64,000 bases of DNA. Source: Linnemannia hyalina. Taxonomy: Eukaryota > Mortierellomycota > Mortierellomycetes > Mortierellales > Mortierellaceae. Position numbers and translations under genes: made by a program. Each line of letters opens with the position of its first letter. Position 1 is the first letter of the stretch. Location of the stretch: positions 53,501 to 117,500 of the forward strand of contig JAHRHY010000027.1 in assembly GCA_019671135.1 (NCBI GenBank), in the 5' to 3' direction. Shown here in pieces: positions 11,632 to 23,841 of the stretch. Below the pieces are notes generated by a model. It had not been told where the DNA came from. It ran no database searches and saw only the letters and a program-made list of their open reading frames with translations.

Positions 11632-14600
11632 ATGGCCTCAACTTTCCCCGTTAACAAGCGCAGCGACAATCGCTTATCCATCAACGACCCTAACAGCGAA
11701 TACAACCAATATCTGACGCAACAGCAGCCGAACACAAATCCCCCCCAGAGTCTCCAGTCAATGACTTCCTCCTTGACCCAGAGAGCCGGTCGTCCTCGAT
11801 CCCAGGCCGCATTCTCTTCTCATGGACCGTCATCGTCTGAAAGCTCACAGCACTCGAGCCAAAGTTCTTCCAGCTCATCCTCAAGCACCAGCTCAAGAAC
11901 CTCCACCAATGAAGCCTTTCCTGCGCTTGTCCGGTACACTCTGACAGGTAAATCGCCTTTTCTCAAAAAGACTTAAGCAGGCGAATATTCAACTCATGGC
12001 AGAACTTAAGCTTGCATACATTTTTTTAACAACTTTCGCTTGGCATAGATAACCCTGTTCGTGCCCAGCCTCCAAGACAACCCGCATATAGGTCCAAGCT
12101 TTCGAAACAATATTCTCCTTCCGATTCAGAAGACAGCGATGACGAGCCTTTGGCCCTCCAGTCATCTCACCAACACACGTACATGTCTGGCCCAGCTGTT
12201 GAGTTAAACAGCGCTGCAGAAAGTTTACGAGGTATGTCCTGTGCAACTCTTGGTTTCAAACACACACACACGGCACGTGTGGGTCGTTATTTTTTGATAG
12301 AACTTTTGCCCCTCCTTTTGCTGCATCCACTGCATACGCGTCTCCTGCTGCCTGCTTAAGAGAACAACACATCCAAAGTCGAGATTGACCACCTTGCTGA
12401 CATTTAATGCTCTTGAATAATTGCGGGGACCCTGTTCACTTGCGAATAGCAATTTCAAGATTGGACATGGACCAGACCGCTGCAAGGTCTCTTACACCAG
12501 TCCAGTCGCAAGAATCTGTTGACACGACCAGAGCCAAGACCCTCTCTGTAAAATGTAGGTGATCTTATAACTTTAGAGTCTGCGGTGGAGATCCTTCATA
12601 TGAAATACGAATGCTAAATGTCGCTCTTTTGGTCGCTTAATAGTGACCCTGGCCAAGAGGATATCGCGTATATTTGGTGGAGGGTCCAAAAACTCCAAGA
12701 AGTCATCTCATATATTGACGAACGAGGCGATTGCATCGACATCTGACGTAGAAGGGTCTCCTTACCAGAACAAGCTGTCTTCAATCGAGATCATCAACGA
12801 CGTGCTGAAGCAAGAGCTTCATCCGTCCAACATGTCTATTCACCAACAACAATCCCACCCTAACCCAGAATACGCCTACACCAGTGGAGGGCACGGCGTC
12901 CAACATACCCAACATACCCAACATACTCGGAGAACAGCGATAAGAGAGACTTCATTAAATACCATCGATGTAGGCAACCATCGACGTTACTCGGCCTCGA
13001 CCGGACCATCGGCACCTTCGACTCCTACAACGCCGACATCGTCTCACCACCCCCTCCAGCGGCAGCGATCGCCATCAGGCACAAACCCTATTAATCACAG
13101 CAATCGCTCTTCGATGTCTGGAGTTGAAGACTTGGACTTCGACCAACTACCCTATCGTCCGTATGGCCAAGACCCGCGATTCACACCGTCAGGGTCTCCT
13201 GTCCTTCCCGCCGCCGCCACATCATCCCACTCTCGAGACAATCCTAATAACACCCACGGCAGCTCTCCGCGCTCAACAACACCCATGGATGAACACCTCA
13301 GGGTCCGAAGGAGCACTGTGAACGACGCGTCTTCGATGATCCCATCAGCTTCTAGAACCACACCCCCAAGACGGAGCAGCACGCCTTTGATTGTCTCAGA
13401 GACCCTTGTGTCGAGAATCGATCGAGAGAAATCCACTGTTTGCTTTCAGGCTCCAAATGCGAGGAGAGACTCGTATTCACGCGATGCCAACTTGGATCCA
13501 GCCTTGACAAATCTTGTCCAGCAACATCGAAAGGACTATCAGACCAACCTTCGACTGGGAGGAGTGCCCCACCAGTCTTTGCCTCATGTGCCGACCCTGA
13601 CGACGCCCCAGCCTTTCGTCCAGCCTCAATTCCACAGCTCACCCTTGTTAATGGAGTCACTTCTGCCTAACGCTCGAGACCGTGAGATGCGAGGACCAGC
13701 GTCTCGGAGAGGCTCGAGTGGACCTCATGCTAGTCCTATGGCAGGACCACATCCCACTCATCCATTGGGTGCGCCGAATCCTGGTACCCCTGGACCCCTC
13801 CCGACCGAATCTCACTCGCGGCGCCTTTCAAGCAATCAAATCCAGACCGCCCATAACTCCTACATATCAGAAGCCAATGGCACGTACTCGAGCAGCCATG
13901 GCAACCTTCTTAACGCGGCAGCAATTTCTTCCATCAAGTCACAGCAGCAGCAGCAACAACAACAACTGTTCCGACAGCTCCAGAACTATCAGCAGGTCCA
14001 ACAACCCTCGCCCCAACTTACCCCTCAAGGACCCCAGTCAGGAAGCCAAGGAAGACATCGTCCTACCTCCAGACGTCATTCTGGCTCTAGTTATTTTAAT
14101 ATTTCGCCACAGCAGAAACCGTATTCCGTTGTCCAGTCAACCGCCCACGTCTCTCCTTTCCCAAGTCCAGTAATTGGAGCGACTGGATCGGCCTTAGGCT
14201 ATACCCATGAGCTCTCGGTGGCCATGCAGCATCAACAATATCAGCAACAACAAGTACAGCTTCAGATTCAGCAGCAACAGCTCCACAATTTACAGCAACA
14301 ACAACACGTTCAACAGCAATCACCGAACTGTCAAGTGTCTCCATTAGCACTGTTGCAGAGCCAGAGCGCGCAACAACATCAGCAACAGCAACAGAGCCAG
14401 CAGCAGCAGATAGAACAGTTGCAGCAGATTCGCATGCAGCAGCAGCAACTCTTGTTTCAACAACAACAACAGCTGCAGCTGCAATTGGAGCAAGCCCGAG
14501 CAGCAGTGACGGCCTCGACTACAACAACGACCATTTCTCCTTTGACACCCGACATTGCGACAGGGGGTGTTGCCTCTCCTCAAAAACAGCAGCAGCAGCA

Positions 14601-14919
14601 GCATTCAATGGTCAACCACGGCGTCCCCTTGCATTTTGCATTACCAGCAGCCCCTGTACTGACCACAGCGATGGGCTTGGGTGTGGGAATGAATATGAGT
14701 CCACTGAGCGTCATGGGGATGGGGGTGGGTCCTCAACAACCGACAATGATGCCCCAGCTAGTAATGACCCCTCCATTGACTCCTCAACTCATTGGGTACA
14801 CGACGCCTATGTACTCGTACCAGCAGATCCCGACCAGCGCCATCCCAGCACGACACGTGCCTGTCCATGCCGCTACCGGGGGAGCCAGTGCTCGCAGCTC
14901 AGCCGTCATGGGCTACTAG
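11632..14919 (+). CDS. Ser/Gln-rich low-complexity protein, function unknown
   Basis: Exons 11632-11947, 12049-12231, 12450-12554 and 12644-14919 give 959 residues in one frame. The protein starts with a Ser-rich segment containing a long Ser run (about residues 62-90). Exon 4 opens with a basic amphipathic stretch (KRISRIFGGG), followed by long regions rich in Ser, Thr, Pro and Arg that look like phosphorylation-rich linkers (for example RRSS and SRRHSGSS). Residues from about 600 carry repeated Gln and Gln-His runs. The C-terminus is rich in Met, Gly and Pro. No catalytic domain, signal peptide or membrane segment is evident. The KRISR-IFGG block resembles short membrane- or cortex-binding motifs of fungal polarity proteins, but this is too weak to name a function. 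A polyadenylation-like AATAAA lies 13 bases after the stop. Confidence 0.75.
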
Positions 14920-15053
14920 ATGTACACCATAAAATAAACACATTCATCTCTATGTGTTTTGGACGACGTTGTGCTGTGAGTGCAATAAGCATTATGGTAA
15001 TTAAACCCTTTTTCTTTAAAGATACGAGTAGTTGAGTACTAAGGTTCTATGGT

Positions 15054-16356
15054 CTATGCAAAGATAACAGCGGCAGCAAGGGCAGCAGCGGCAACAGAGA
15101 GCGCACCAACAGACTGAACGTTGGCATTGTTAGGCTTGGCGACGGTGGGGGTGCCGACGGTGGAAGAGCCGGTAGGAGTAACAGAGCCAGCAGAGGTGGC
15201 AGTGACCGAAGGGGTAACGCCCGAGACCGAGGGCATAGGAGCAGTACCACCGAGCTGGTAGGGTTGGGCATCACCCTCACACTGGGCGACCGAGGCAATG
15301 TTGATCTTGCGAGCAGTACCAAGAGGAATCAATTTTTGAGCAACGCCGACAGTGAGGTCGTTGAGGTCGTGCTCGAGGCAGTAGAAACCCTTGGTCTTGT
15401 TGGAAGCAACGTAGGCATCGAGGGACTTTGTAAAGGTGGCAATGACCTTGGCTTCGGCCATGGTGGGCATCTGCCAGTCGTTGGTGTCAAAAGCATCGCC
15501 GGTCCAGTCAACAGGGATATAACCGAGCTTCTTGAGGACATAGCGGACACGGTTGTTGATATCACCATAGGGAGGACGCATGTACTTCAGGCGGAGACCG
15601 GTGGCCTCCATGACGGCCTTCTCAGTCCATTTCATCTCGGCAACGATCTGCTCATTGGACAAGGTGGTGAGGGCGTGGTGGGACCAGGTGTGGGAGGCCA
15701 AGTGGTGACCCTCGGTAACCTCGCGCTTGACAGTATCAGGGTACTGGATGACATTGGAACCAATCAAGAAGAAGGTGGCAGAATGCTTATTGGTCTTCAA
15801 ATAGTTCAATAGGGTAGGTGTGGCAGTGGAGGGACCATCGTCAAAGGTCAAACCCCAGGTGTTGGGGGCAGCGCAGGCAGTAATATCGTCAGCGGCGCAT
15901 CCATCACAAGTCCAGTAACACCTATTGTTGTAAAGGAGGTGTGTGCAAAGTGCAAAGCAGGACAAGGCATGGATTAGAAATTAGGAACAACCGGTTTATT
16001 ACTGACATTCTTGAAAAAACCTTTTTTAAAGCATCGAGACAAATAAAGGAGTTGCTCGAGTTGGTCCGCCCCAAATGGCAGAGCTGTAAAGGAAAAAAAA
16101 AGGCGATAGCTTCAAGGACTTACTCGTTGGGGATAGGGGGGTTAGGGCATGATGGAGGCTCACCCTTATGAAGAGGGATGCTGGGGGCTCCAGAGAGGTC
16201 ACCAAGCTCCTTAAGCCAAGCCTGGACCTCGGGTGAGTTGATAGGGGGGATTTGGTTGATTGTGGGGTACTTGCTGATGTCGATAGTAGTCTGCGCCTGG
16301 ACAGCGGCCAAGGTCAAGACGAGGACAGTGAGAGAAGAGGCAAAGAATTTGACCAT
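15054..16356 (-). CDS. Chitin deacetylase (CE4 polysaccharide deacetylase), GPI-type
   Basis: Two exons, 16356-16124 and 15921-15054, give 366 residues. Exon 1 encodes a clear signal peptide (MVKFFASS then a Leu/Val/Ala core, cleavage near AQA). The NodB homology domain follows with motif 1 TFDDG, motif 2 with the metal-binding His pair (SHTWSH), motif 3 RPPYG, and the later VDW-T-x-D-A-F-D segment. CE4 enzymes of this type remove acetyl groups from chitin to make chitosan in the cell wall, using a divalent metal held by the Asp and two His. The C-terminus has a Ser/Thr/Pro-rich stalk, an Asn-Asn-Ala segment and a terminal hydrophobic Ala/Val stretch, the layout of a GPI-anchor signal. It is therefore probably attached to the plasma membrane or wall. 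Confidence 0.93.
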
Positions 16357-18621
16357 TGTGGATAGAGGGATTGAGGGAGAGTTGAGGAAAGAAGATAAAG
16401 GATAGTGAGGAAGGTGTGCTTTTAAATGCAGTGGCAGTGGGCGTTAGAGAGTTGTCTAGGAGGGGCAATTCAACAAGTGTTCAATTGAGAAGGCTGTAAT
16501 TCGTAAAGAGAAGATAAAAAAAGATGGAGAGGGGTGACGGGATAGGAAGAAGAGAAGAGTAAAAGAGAAAAGGAAGGGATGCGAGGTTGTCCAGCCGGAT
16601 CCATGCCGCTTTAAATAGGCAATGTGGCAGCTGGACTGTTACCATCTGCGGAAGTGTACAAAGGGGAAATTGTATCGCTATTCTCTCTGGAGCAGGGCGT
16701 GAATGGAAGGACAGGACGTGAATGAATGGACAGGGGCACATTCACTCTGGATAATAATAGGCGGGGTTGATTACGGAGAAAGAATATTCACTCATTCATT
16801 GGGTCTCGACTTTTGCCCGGGAGATCCTCAAAAACAAACTAGTGAGTGCCGGGCATGCTCCACGAGACAGGGGAGACAGACAGAAACGAGTCTATTTTGA
16901 ATGTCGCAGAAACATTAGCCCCTCGGTCATGGCACAACAACAATGCCCTGGGGTTTACCAGCTTTGATTCCCGAGGTTAACTCTTGGACAGGTGTTGCAG
17001 TGACATCCATCCCTGGGTATGACATCCATCCCTGGGCAACAACCCCACGAGGCACATTTATATATGCCCGGGCTTGCGCCTCCATAAACAACGCTTGAAG
17101 AGGTTCAGTGAGTGATTGCGCTCCAGTAATGGAGGTCCGACGCCTTGTTTGGATAGGTAACAACTATGGTGCAAAGATGAATGGATGAGGCAGGCGAGCA
17201 AAGAAGGAATAAGGAGGCATTTGGCCTCGATCGACATTGAACAACGAAGAGAAGAGCGATCTCTGACTTTAGCATCGATTCGAATGAATGCTCGACTTCC
17301 TGTTCAAGTCGGTTATCTTATTATCTGTCGACTTTTTATGATGACCCCATGGTAAAAGTTCCATTGCCCAATCCCTCGAATGCCCCCGTCATAGAGCACT
17401 ACTCAACTTCGGTGTTTGTCCTCTGTGACGAACATGAGTGATAGCAACAAAAATCCAAGTGTCGAAGCAAAGCAAACAAAGCAAACAAAGCAATCAAAGC
17501 AATCAAAGCAATCAAAGCAATCAAAGCATAGAGCAAACGTTTTTGCTCCGACAGTTGTTCGTCATGGTCGGTATTATTAATTTTGGATTGATATCTGTCC
17601 AACCACCCAGCGATGGTTTCCTCTTCGAGCGACAAACTGTCTCTGTTTGTGCTCCAGCCTTCTTGCCTATTTTACCCGTTTGCTGCTCTCGAATCCAGCT
17701 GTCCTCGTCCCTTCTCAATTTGGAGTAAGGGGGTGAGAGCATGTTTTCATCGTACAAGACAAGAAACTGCAAACAAGCAGAGAAGAAATAAACATTGTTG
17801 CTGTTGTGGCGAAATACAAGGACTCAACTCACATATACATCAAGTTGTGGATGTTCAATATCACTGTCGTTGTGCTTTTGTTTTCGTTCATAGACTCTCC
17901 GCCGACCATTGGCAAAACCGTATGGCCCACTCATCAATGTCTTCACTCACTCGGTTCAGGCACAGGAGTGAGCGACAGGCTGAACTTGATCGCCCTGGAT
18001 ACAATACCTGGTAGCGCCGTTTTATGGATATTCGTCCACAGCATTACACACACGTACTTGTCAATCGCCATCTTGTGCTTTGCATTTTTTGTTCCGCTGT
18101 AAATGTAATTCGTTGAATAAACACAAAACAAAGGCGTGTTCCTGGAACAATATCCAGGTTTGTTGTCCGAGGAAAGACAAACTATTGCATCTATTCTTAG
18201 CTTTGTACCTTTGTGAGAACATGTCCACCTTCTCCATTTTTCACGACCTTGCCCATTGCCCCGTCAGTCTCGGACAATGGGCATCTTTTTTGGGGGGTAT
18301 TTGCGTTGTGGCAGGGCATAGAATCACAATATCACGCATGAGTTTACCCGTGGCGTTGAGAGATGAGAGCACAGGTACGCAGGCATCACCAAGTCGAGCA
18401 TTGTACTTTGCATTCAGCTAATCCTCTCCTCGTTGTGAACAAGAGGCGTTTTGTGTTTAGGGAAAAACTACGCGACAGCTGCTGGAATATCCTTCAAGGG
18501 ACGAGGAAGCGAGTCAAGGGGCCAATTTGCAAGGGGCCAATTTGCAAGGGGCAAAAATACCATATGTAAATTCCTTTCACTATGACGTTCCTTGGTCCTT
18601 CTCATCAACAAACACGACTCG
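16357..18621. other. Intergenic region with short tandem repeats
   Basis: No gene is supported. It holds a 19-bp perfect core duplication at 17001-17038, a run of about seven 9-bp units (CAATCAAAG and a CAAACAAAG variant) at 17464-17528, and a 15-bp unit (CAAGGGGCCAATTTG) repeated at 18515-18544 with a partial third copy. The left part should contain the promoter of the chitin deacetylase gene and the right part that of the transporter gene. Confidence 0.5.
17464..17528. repeat. 9-bp tandem repeat
   Basis: About seven head-to-tail copies of CAA(A/T)CAAAG. The first copies carry A and the later ones T at the fourth base, so it is a minisatellite with an internal variant boundary. Confidence 0.85.
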
Positions 18622-21123
18622 ATGAGCGTCCCATCTACACGACATGGTTCCACTACAGCCACCGCCACGACACTACGCTGCATCAGATTCCCCATGCGCT
18701 ACTGGATCCTGATTATAAGCGGTGTTGGACTCATGATCTCATACGCTGGTGACGTACAAGCGACAAACGATGTAAAGGACCCTTTGGGTTTCATTAACGA
18801 AACAGCGCGATTAACCCTTTGCCTCTATCTTTTCGGCAATTGCAATCAGATCGTTCAAACATGGCCGTGGCCATTGTAGCGATAGGGGCCGAGTTTGGTT
18901 ACAATAAGGCCCAGCAGGGTATCATCCTGGCCTCTTTTTTCTTTGGGTACATCGTTACACCTATTCTTGGAGGCACTCTCTCTGATCGCTACGGAGGCAA
19001 GGCTGTCCTCGCCACGGGTAAGTAACTAGTTAAAAAGACAGTAACCCCCCCTCCCCCTCCCCCGACAAGCTGTATGTATTCCTAACCGATAAACTGGCTT
19101 CTTGTTACCAATATTGTTAGGTGCCCTTGTTTGGACAGTATTTACGGTCTGCACACCGTTGGCTGCAGCTACGGGTCTTACTTGGTTGGTCATTGCCCGC
19201 ATTGGACTCGGACTAGGCGAAGGTACAGTAGCAGAGTGTCAGCTCCTCCTGAATTCATCATGCTCGAAACAAGAGGTATAAATTCCATGCGCCGTGATGT
19301 AGCAAGAGGATCATAACTTAACCTCGACTCTCTTTTTGTTAAACCTCGTCACTGCAATCCGATAATAGGTGTTGCTTATCCAGCCATTCACTCCATGATA
19401 GGGACATGGATTCCACCCTGCGAACAATCCAAGGCGGTGGCGTCAGTGACAGCATTTGCCTATTTGGGGTCAGTGATTGCACTCCCGACCTCCTCCGCTC
19501 TGGTGGTGTCGTCATGGGGCTGGCGGAGTATCTTTTGGCTGTTTGGAATACTGGGCCTGCTTTGGAGCATCGCCTGGCAGGTACTTGCGGTGTGAAGCTC
19601 GTTTGCTTGATCACATTGATGCAATTTATATTGTCCTATCTCGCCACTACAGTAGAATCGCGTCGTTTCGCACACATCTCACTCTCTCTCTCTCTCTGAA
19701 CAACCATGAGTAGATATTCGGAGCCAGCGATCCATCGTCCTCAACATTGATTTCGGAAAAAGAAGCACGTTGGATCTCACAGCAAAAGAGATTGAACCAT
19801 ATTCAGGGGCAGGATCAAGAAGCACTTCACCGCCTTCCAGACACAGCCAACCAAGCTGATCACGTTTCTGGAGGGCAATTGGAGGATGAGAACGAGCAGA
19901 TACGGACCATCAGCTCCAACGGCGAACCTATTCTCTACAGGCCTTTGTCCTCCATCCCACTAGAACAAACCACCTCGCGTCACTCAGAAGGTAGCGACGA
20001 ATCAGTCTTGAGAACAAGATCAGATGAATCGCCGAGGGAAGGAGTTGAGCGATTTGTGGATACTCCGGCGAGGATCCTCTCTGAAAACCCATTGTGTAAT
20101 ACTGAGGACGAGTCGTCAAAATCGATGAATATGTGGCTCGCCTTTCGGAACAGAAAAAGAGTAGATCGGTCAGTACACACTAACACGCCAAAGGCGCCGG
20201 TGCCGTGGAAGCAGCTCCTGAAGAGAAGAGAAGTCTGGGCCATCATCATCTCCCAGGTACTTACAGTTTCATTCCACTTACCTTGTTTGTGTAATTTCGT
20301 CCGCCTTGCCGTTTCCTCACGTAATCTTGATAATCAATTCCACTTTCTTACTTAGTTATGCAACTCACTTGGGTTCTTTGTGATACAGTCGTGGATTCCA
20401 ACGTTCTACCTCGATTTTTACGGCGTTGACGTCGGAAAGATAGGATATTTCACTGGTACATTTTATCCATATTTGTGTATACTCTGTCTTGGAGTACCAT
20501 TTTCGTCCAAAGTTGTGAATGAACAATATACTAAACATATGTATCATAGTCCTCCCATCGGCGATCCAGGGCGCGATGGGCCTTTTTGCGGGATATCTAG
20601 GTGACAAAGCGATTCAAGATTGGAATTGGTCTCCGTTAATGGTTAGACGTGTAGGTCAGTCCGTAGGCAGCTTTGGGCTGGGTATATTCTTGCTTTTGGC
20701 AGTCAAGTTTGCACGTACGGCAACGATGGCTATGATCTTGGTGACCATCGGGATGGCGCTCAATGGCTTTACCATGATCGGGGCCTCCGTTTATCAGGTA
20801 AATATCATTGTCGATATTGTAAAGAAGTTATTCATGTCGATTGTTGATCGATTACTAACGAAGGGTGGTAATAATAAACACTTGTCAACAACTGTGTCAA
20901 TGACTGGATTTAGCACGACTTTTGTCCAGAACACGCTGGGTTCATCTTCTCGCTTGGGAACACAGCAGGATCGTTACCGGCCATTGTTGGCATATACTTT
21001 GTAGGGTTCCTGTTGGATGGCCATGGTGCTAATCGCTGGGATGTGATATGGACTACTGTGTGCGCGTTGTATTTCGTCGGAGCCACAGCGTTTGTCCTGC
21101 TCTCAACTCACAAGCGGTTCTAA
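18622..21123 (+). CDS. Major facilitator transporter, SLC17/anion:cation symporter type
   Basis: Eight exons fit: 18622-18748, 18850-19017, 19121-19222, 19369-19580, 19714-20256, 20356-20455, 20550-20797 and 20914-21123, giving 569 residues. Splicing the first intron at GCT-G restores the SLC17 signature YADRSNMAVAI at the end of membrane helix 1. Helices 2-3 follow, with the GGTLSDRYGGK loop that is the MFS motif A. Exon 5 encodes an unusually long central hydrophilic loop (about 150 residues, many charged and Ser residues) between helices 6 and 7. The last exon has a conserved GNTAGSLPAIVG helix. SLC17 relatives move organic anions or phosphate with H+ or Na+; the substrate here cannot be told. 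The SDR gene starts only 121 bp downstream on the same strand. Confidence 0.86.
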
Positions 21124-21244
21124 TACATTCAAATTTATGTACCAAATTTCATTTTGCGTCTCACTTTCGTCGTTCTTGATTTTCCAATTCTCTTTTTCCT
21201 TTCAGACAAAACATCCACGCAGACGCACTTACACATCGCCAACA

Positions 21245-22178
21245 ATGGTTAACAGGAACACCCTCGACTTTGTGCTGCATATGCTCCATGCATCTGTTTT
21301 CCATGTGTCGTTCCCCTTCTTTCTCATCCCCCTCATCAAGATGTATGGTTTCACCAACGAGAGTTCAGCCTTCCTGATGGCGGCGTTCTACGGCGTGCTC
21401 CTTTTTGTAGTCAAGATCGCACTCTGGCTGCACGAGCGTAGTCAGCGCAGAGACGGGAAGGTCGACTGGGAGGACGAGGTTGTTCTTATCACTGGAGGTA
21501 AGAAGAAAACAAAACGGTCTTGTTTTGTGTACCTGACCCGGGATAAGTGAATGTGCCAGGGTGACGTTAAAACAAACATAGAACTGACCACCTTGCCGAT
21601 TCTGTATCAAAAAAATTGGTGATCGCTAGGCGCCAGTGGAATTGGGTATCTCCTTGCTGAAATGCTGGCCATCCGCCATATCACCGTCGTTGTCCTCGAT
21701 GTACATCCCGTCAAGACTGCTCGTAAGCTTTCGCTTCCTGTCCTGCGCCTGTGTTTACTTGGCCCAATGATTCCACCTGTAATATCTCATTTAGAACCAG
21801 ATTAATGGCAAAGCTAACTCTTTCATTACTACTACTAACTACTATCCGTACCTCGTAGTGGACATCGAGAGCTATATCTGCGACGTGTCAGACCCAGAGG
21901 ACATTGCACGAGTCGCCAACGAGATCAGGGAGGACGTGGGCGAACCAACGATCTTGATCAACAATGCTGGAATCGTCAGCGGACGATCGATCATGGACCT
22001 GTCGATCGAGGATATCAAGCGGACGATCAATGTCAACTATCTGGGACAGGCATTTACCATCAAGGAATTTTTGCCGGATATGATCAAGAACAACCATGGA
22101 CACATCGTACGATAATAGGATATCCTTATCATCTCGTTGAGGCTCTCTCTCTTTCTTTCTCTCCCTCTCTCTCTCTCC

Positions 22179-22212
<34 letters not shown>

Positions 22213-22911
22213 TTGTGCGAGTGTATTTTCCTTGTGGGAGCGAGGATTGAAGGTCTGCCATACTAATTAATCGCGTGTTTTCGCTTCGCACCTCGGACAC
22301 CATCTATAGATTACAGTTTCGTCCGCAATGGGCATAATGACTGCACCACTAATCGGTACGTTGTCTCTGGTTATTTTGTATAGTGATTTAAAAAAAAAAA
22401 TTAGAGTGTGTAAATGCCATCCACTGTTGATTTCTCATACATGTCAATCCCTCGCCGCCTCATAGCGGACTACGCGGCATCAAAGGCGGCAGTGAAAGCA
22501 TTCCACGAGACACTTGAGTCTGAAATCAAGTACGTCTACAAGACTCTAGGTGTCAGGACAACATTGGTCTGCTGCGGCAAGATTGAGACAGGAATGTTCC
22601 AGGGGGTGAAGGAGAGGATGCCGTTTATCACTCCAACACTCGAGCCCCTTGAGGTTGTTAAGGAGATCATCGAGTCGATGGAGCAGAGGAGGACCCATAA
22701 CCAGATCATGATGCCGTTCTATGTAAACTTTGTGCCGTTGGTGTCGATCTTGCCGGGATGGTTCCAGGATCTTGCGAGGACAGTTAGCGGTGCAGACAAG
22801 GCCATGGATACCTTTGTTGGCAAGAAGGGCGTTCAGCCTAGGTCTACGTTGCAAGTCGTTGATGCGTTCCCCGTTGGGGGCGAGTCTAAGGAAGACAAGA
22901 AGGGTATTTGA
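21245..22911 (+). CDS. Membrane-anchored short-chain dehydrogenase/reductase (SDR16C/RDH10-like)
   Basis: Exons 21245-21497, 21630-21722, 21859-22106, 22310-22355 and 22466-22911 give 361 residues. The N-terminus has one or two hydrophobic segments (about residues 9-28 and 42-58), which would tether it to a membrane such as ER or lipid droplets. The Rossmann fold follows: ITGGASGIG near residues 81-91, INNAG near 150, and the catalytic triad Ser202 (TVSSAMG), Tyr216 and Lys220 (YAASK). Members of the SDR16C group oxidise or reduce hydrophobic alcohols and ketones such as retinoids, sterols or fatty alcohols using NAD(P). The substrate is unknown. The third intron contains a CT microsatellite. 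AATAAA lies 11 bp after the stop. Confidence 0.9.
22141..22213. repeat. CT microsatellite in an SDR intron
   Basis: Imperfect (CT)n with CCCT interruptions, lying wholly inside the 203-bp intron between SDR exons 3 and 4. It does not affect the reading frame. Confidence 0.9.
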
Positions 22912-23164
22912 ATCGCCGCCGAATAAAGAAAGCTGCTAGGACTGCTTCCTAGGTTTTCTTTCTCTTTTTTTACCTTCACAACCAACCCGCGCTCAGCACT
23001 TTCGACTCGATGGCCACCTGGACCCGTTGTCAAAATCTCCTTTTCTTCAGCCTAGGACGGCTTCAATATCCAGACAATTTTTCTTCAAGCGAGGAACATA
23101 GTCAATCGAGAGTGAGCTAAAAGTCATGCAAACGATCAATCCCTAATTTCTTCCTGCGTCTGCT

Positions 23165-23735
23165 GTCGACAATCCCAAGTTTCCTCAGTTTTCTGATACC
23201 GAAGACGAGTCGGTTAATTTATTGAGCCTGCGAGATTCCATCCGCCGAAACTGCCTCTCTGAACTTGTGGTATACGAGCAGCTTGGAGCCTTCTATGGTT
23301 CCATCATGTTCAAGCTCAAGAGCAGAAAACCTGAGGTTGGCTCAGATCACTACACTGGACGAGGCTATCGGCGCAATCATCCGGTCGTGTAGAATCATTG
23401 GCAAGTGAAGAGAGGGACAATAGAGTACGCCCTTGTTTGTTGCTGGGGACGGCAACTCCACATCCAAGCCCGATCGGCCCATCCGACATTTGCAGTGTTC
23501 CAAGAAGCTGAAGACCAAGGTAAGCATGAAATTCTCCTTATTTTTATATCAAACCTAATGCTTGCATCTTCTCTTGTCTTGCAAAGTTGGACGCCTTGGA
23601 GTTCGTGACCGTGTCGTCTGACGAGCACTCCACATTCAAGTCTTGTTGTCAATGCCACACCAACATATCACCATGGACCAATGCACCGAGCCAGGGATCG
23701 TGACCATAATATGGCTCGTGCTGCATTCGTCCCAA
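23165..23735 (+). pseudogene. Decayed Fanzor/TnpB-family gene fragment
   Basis: No frame stays open, but the C-terminal Fanzor/TnpB motifs appear in order. Near 23442 one frame reads AGDGNSTSKPD, matching the Gly-Asp-Gly segment that precedes the RuvC-II region. A conserved donor (AAG-GTAAGC at 23521) and an acceptor (GCAAAG at 23586) look like a fossil intron. The next exon reads SSDEHSTF then SCCQCH, the RuvC-II Glu next to the Thr-Ser position (Ser replaced by Phe) and the first zinc-finger CxxC pair. A stop follows; one frame over, near 23693, RDRDHNMA matches the RuvC-III Arg-Asp-x-Asn. An upstream piece (FYGSIMFKLKSRK, near 23295) may belong to it. Stops and a frameshift mean it is dead. 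It ends about 110 bp before SSU72. Confidence 0.62.
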
Positions 23736-23841
23736 CCTTAACAGTCACGCACCATGCGCCCCTTGCTAGGGCTACTCATTATTGATATTAGACGTTTCAA
23801 CGACTCAAACTCGCAATCTCATTCATGACAACTTCCTCAAC

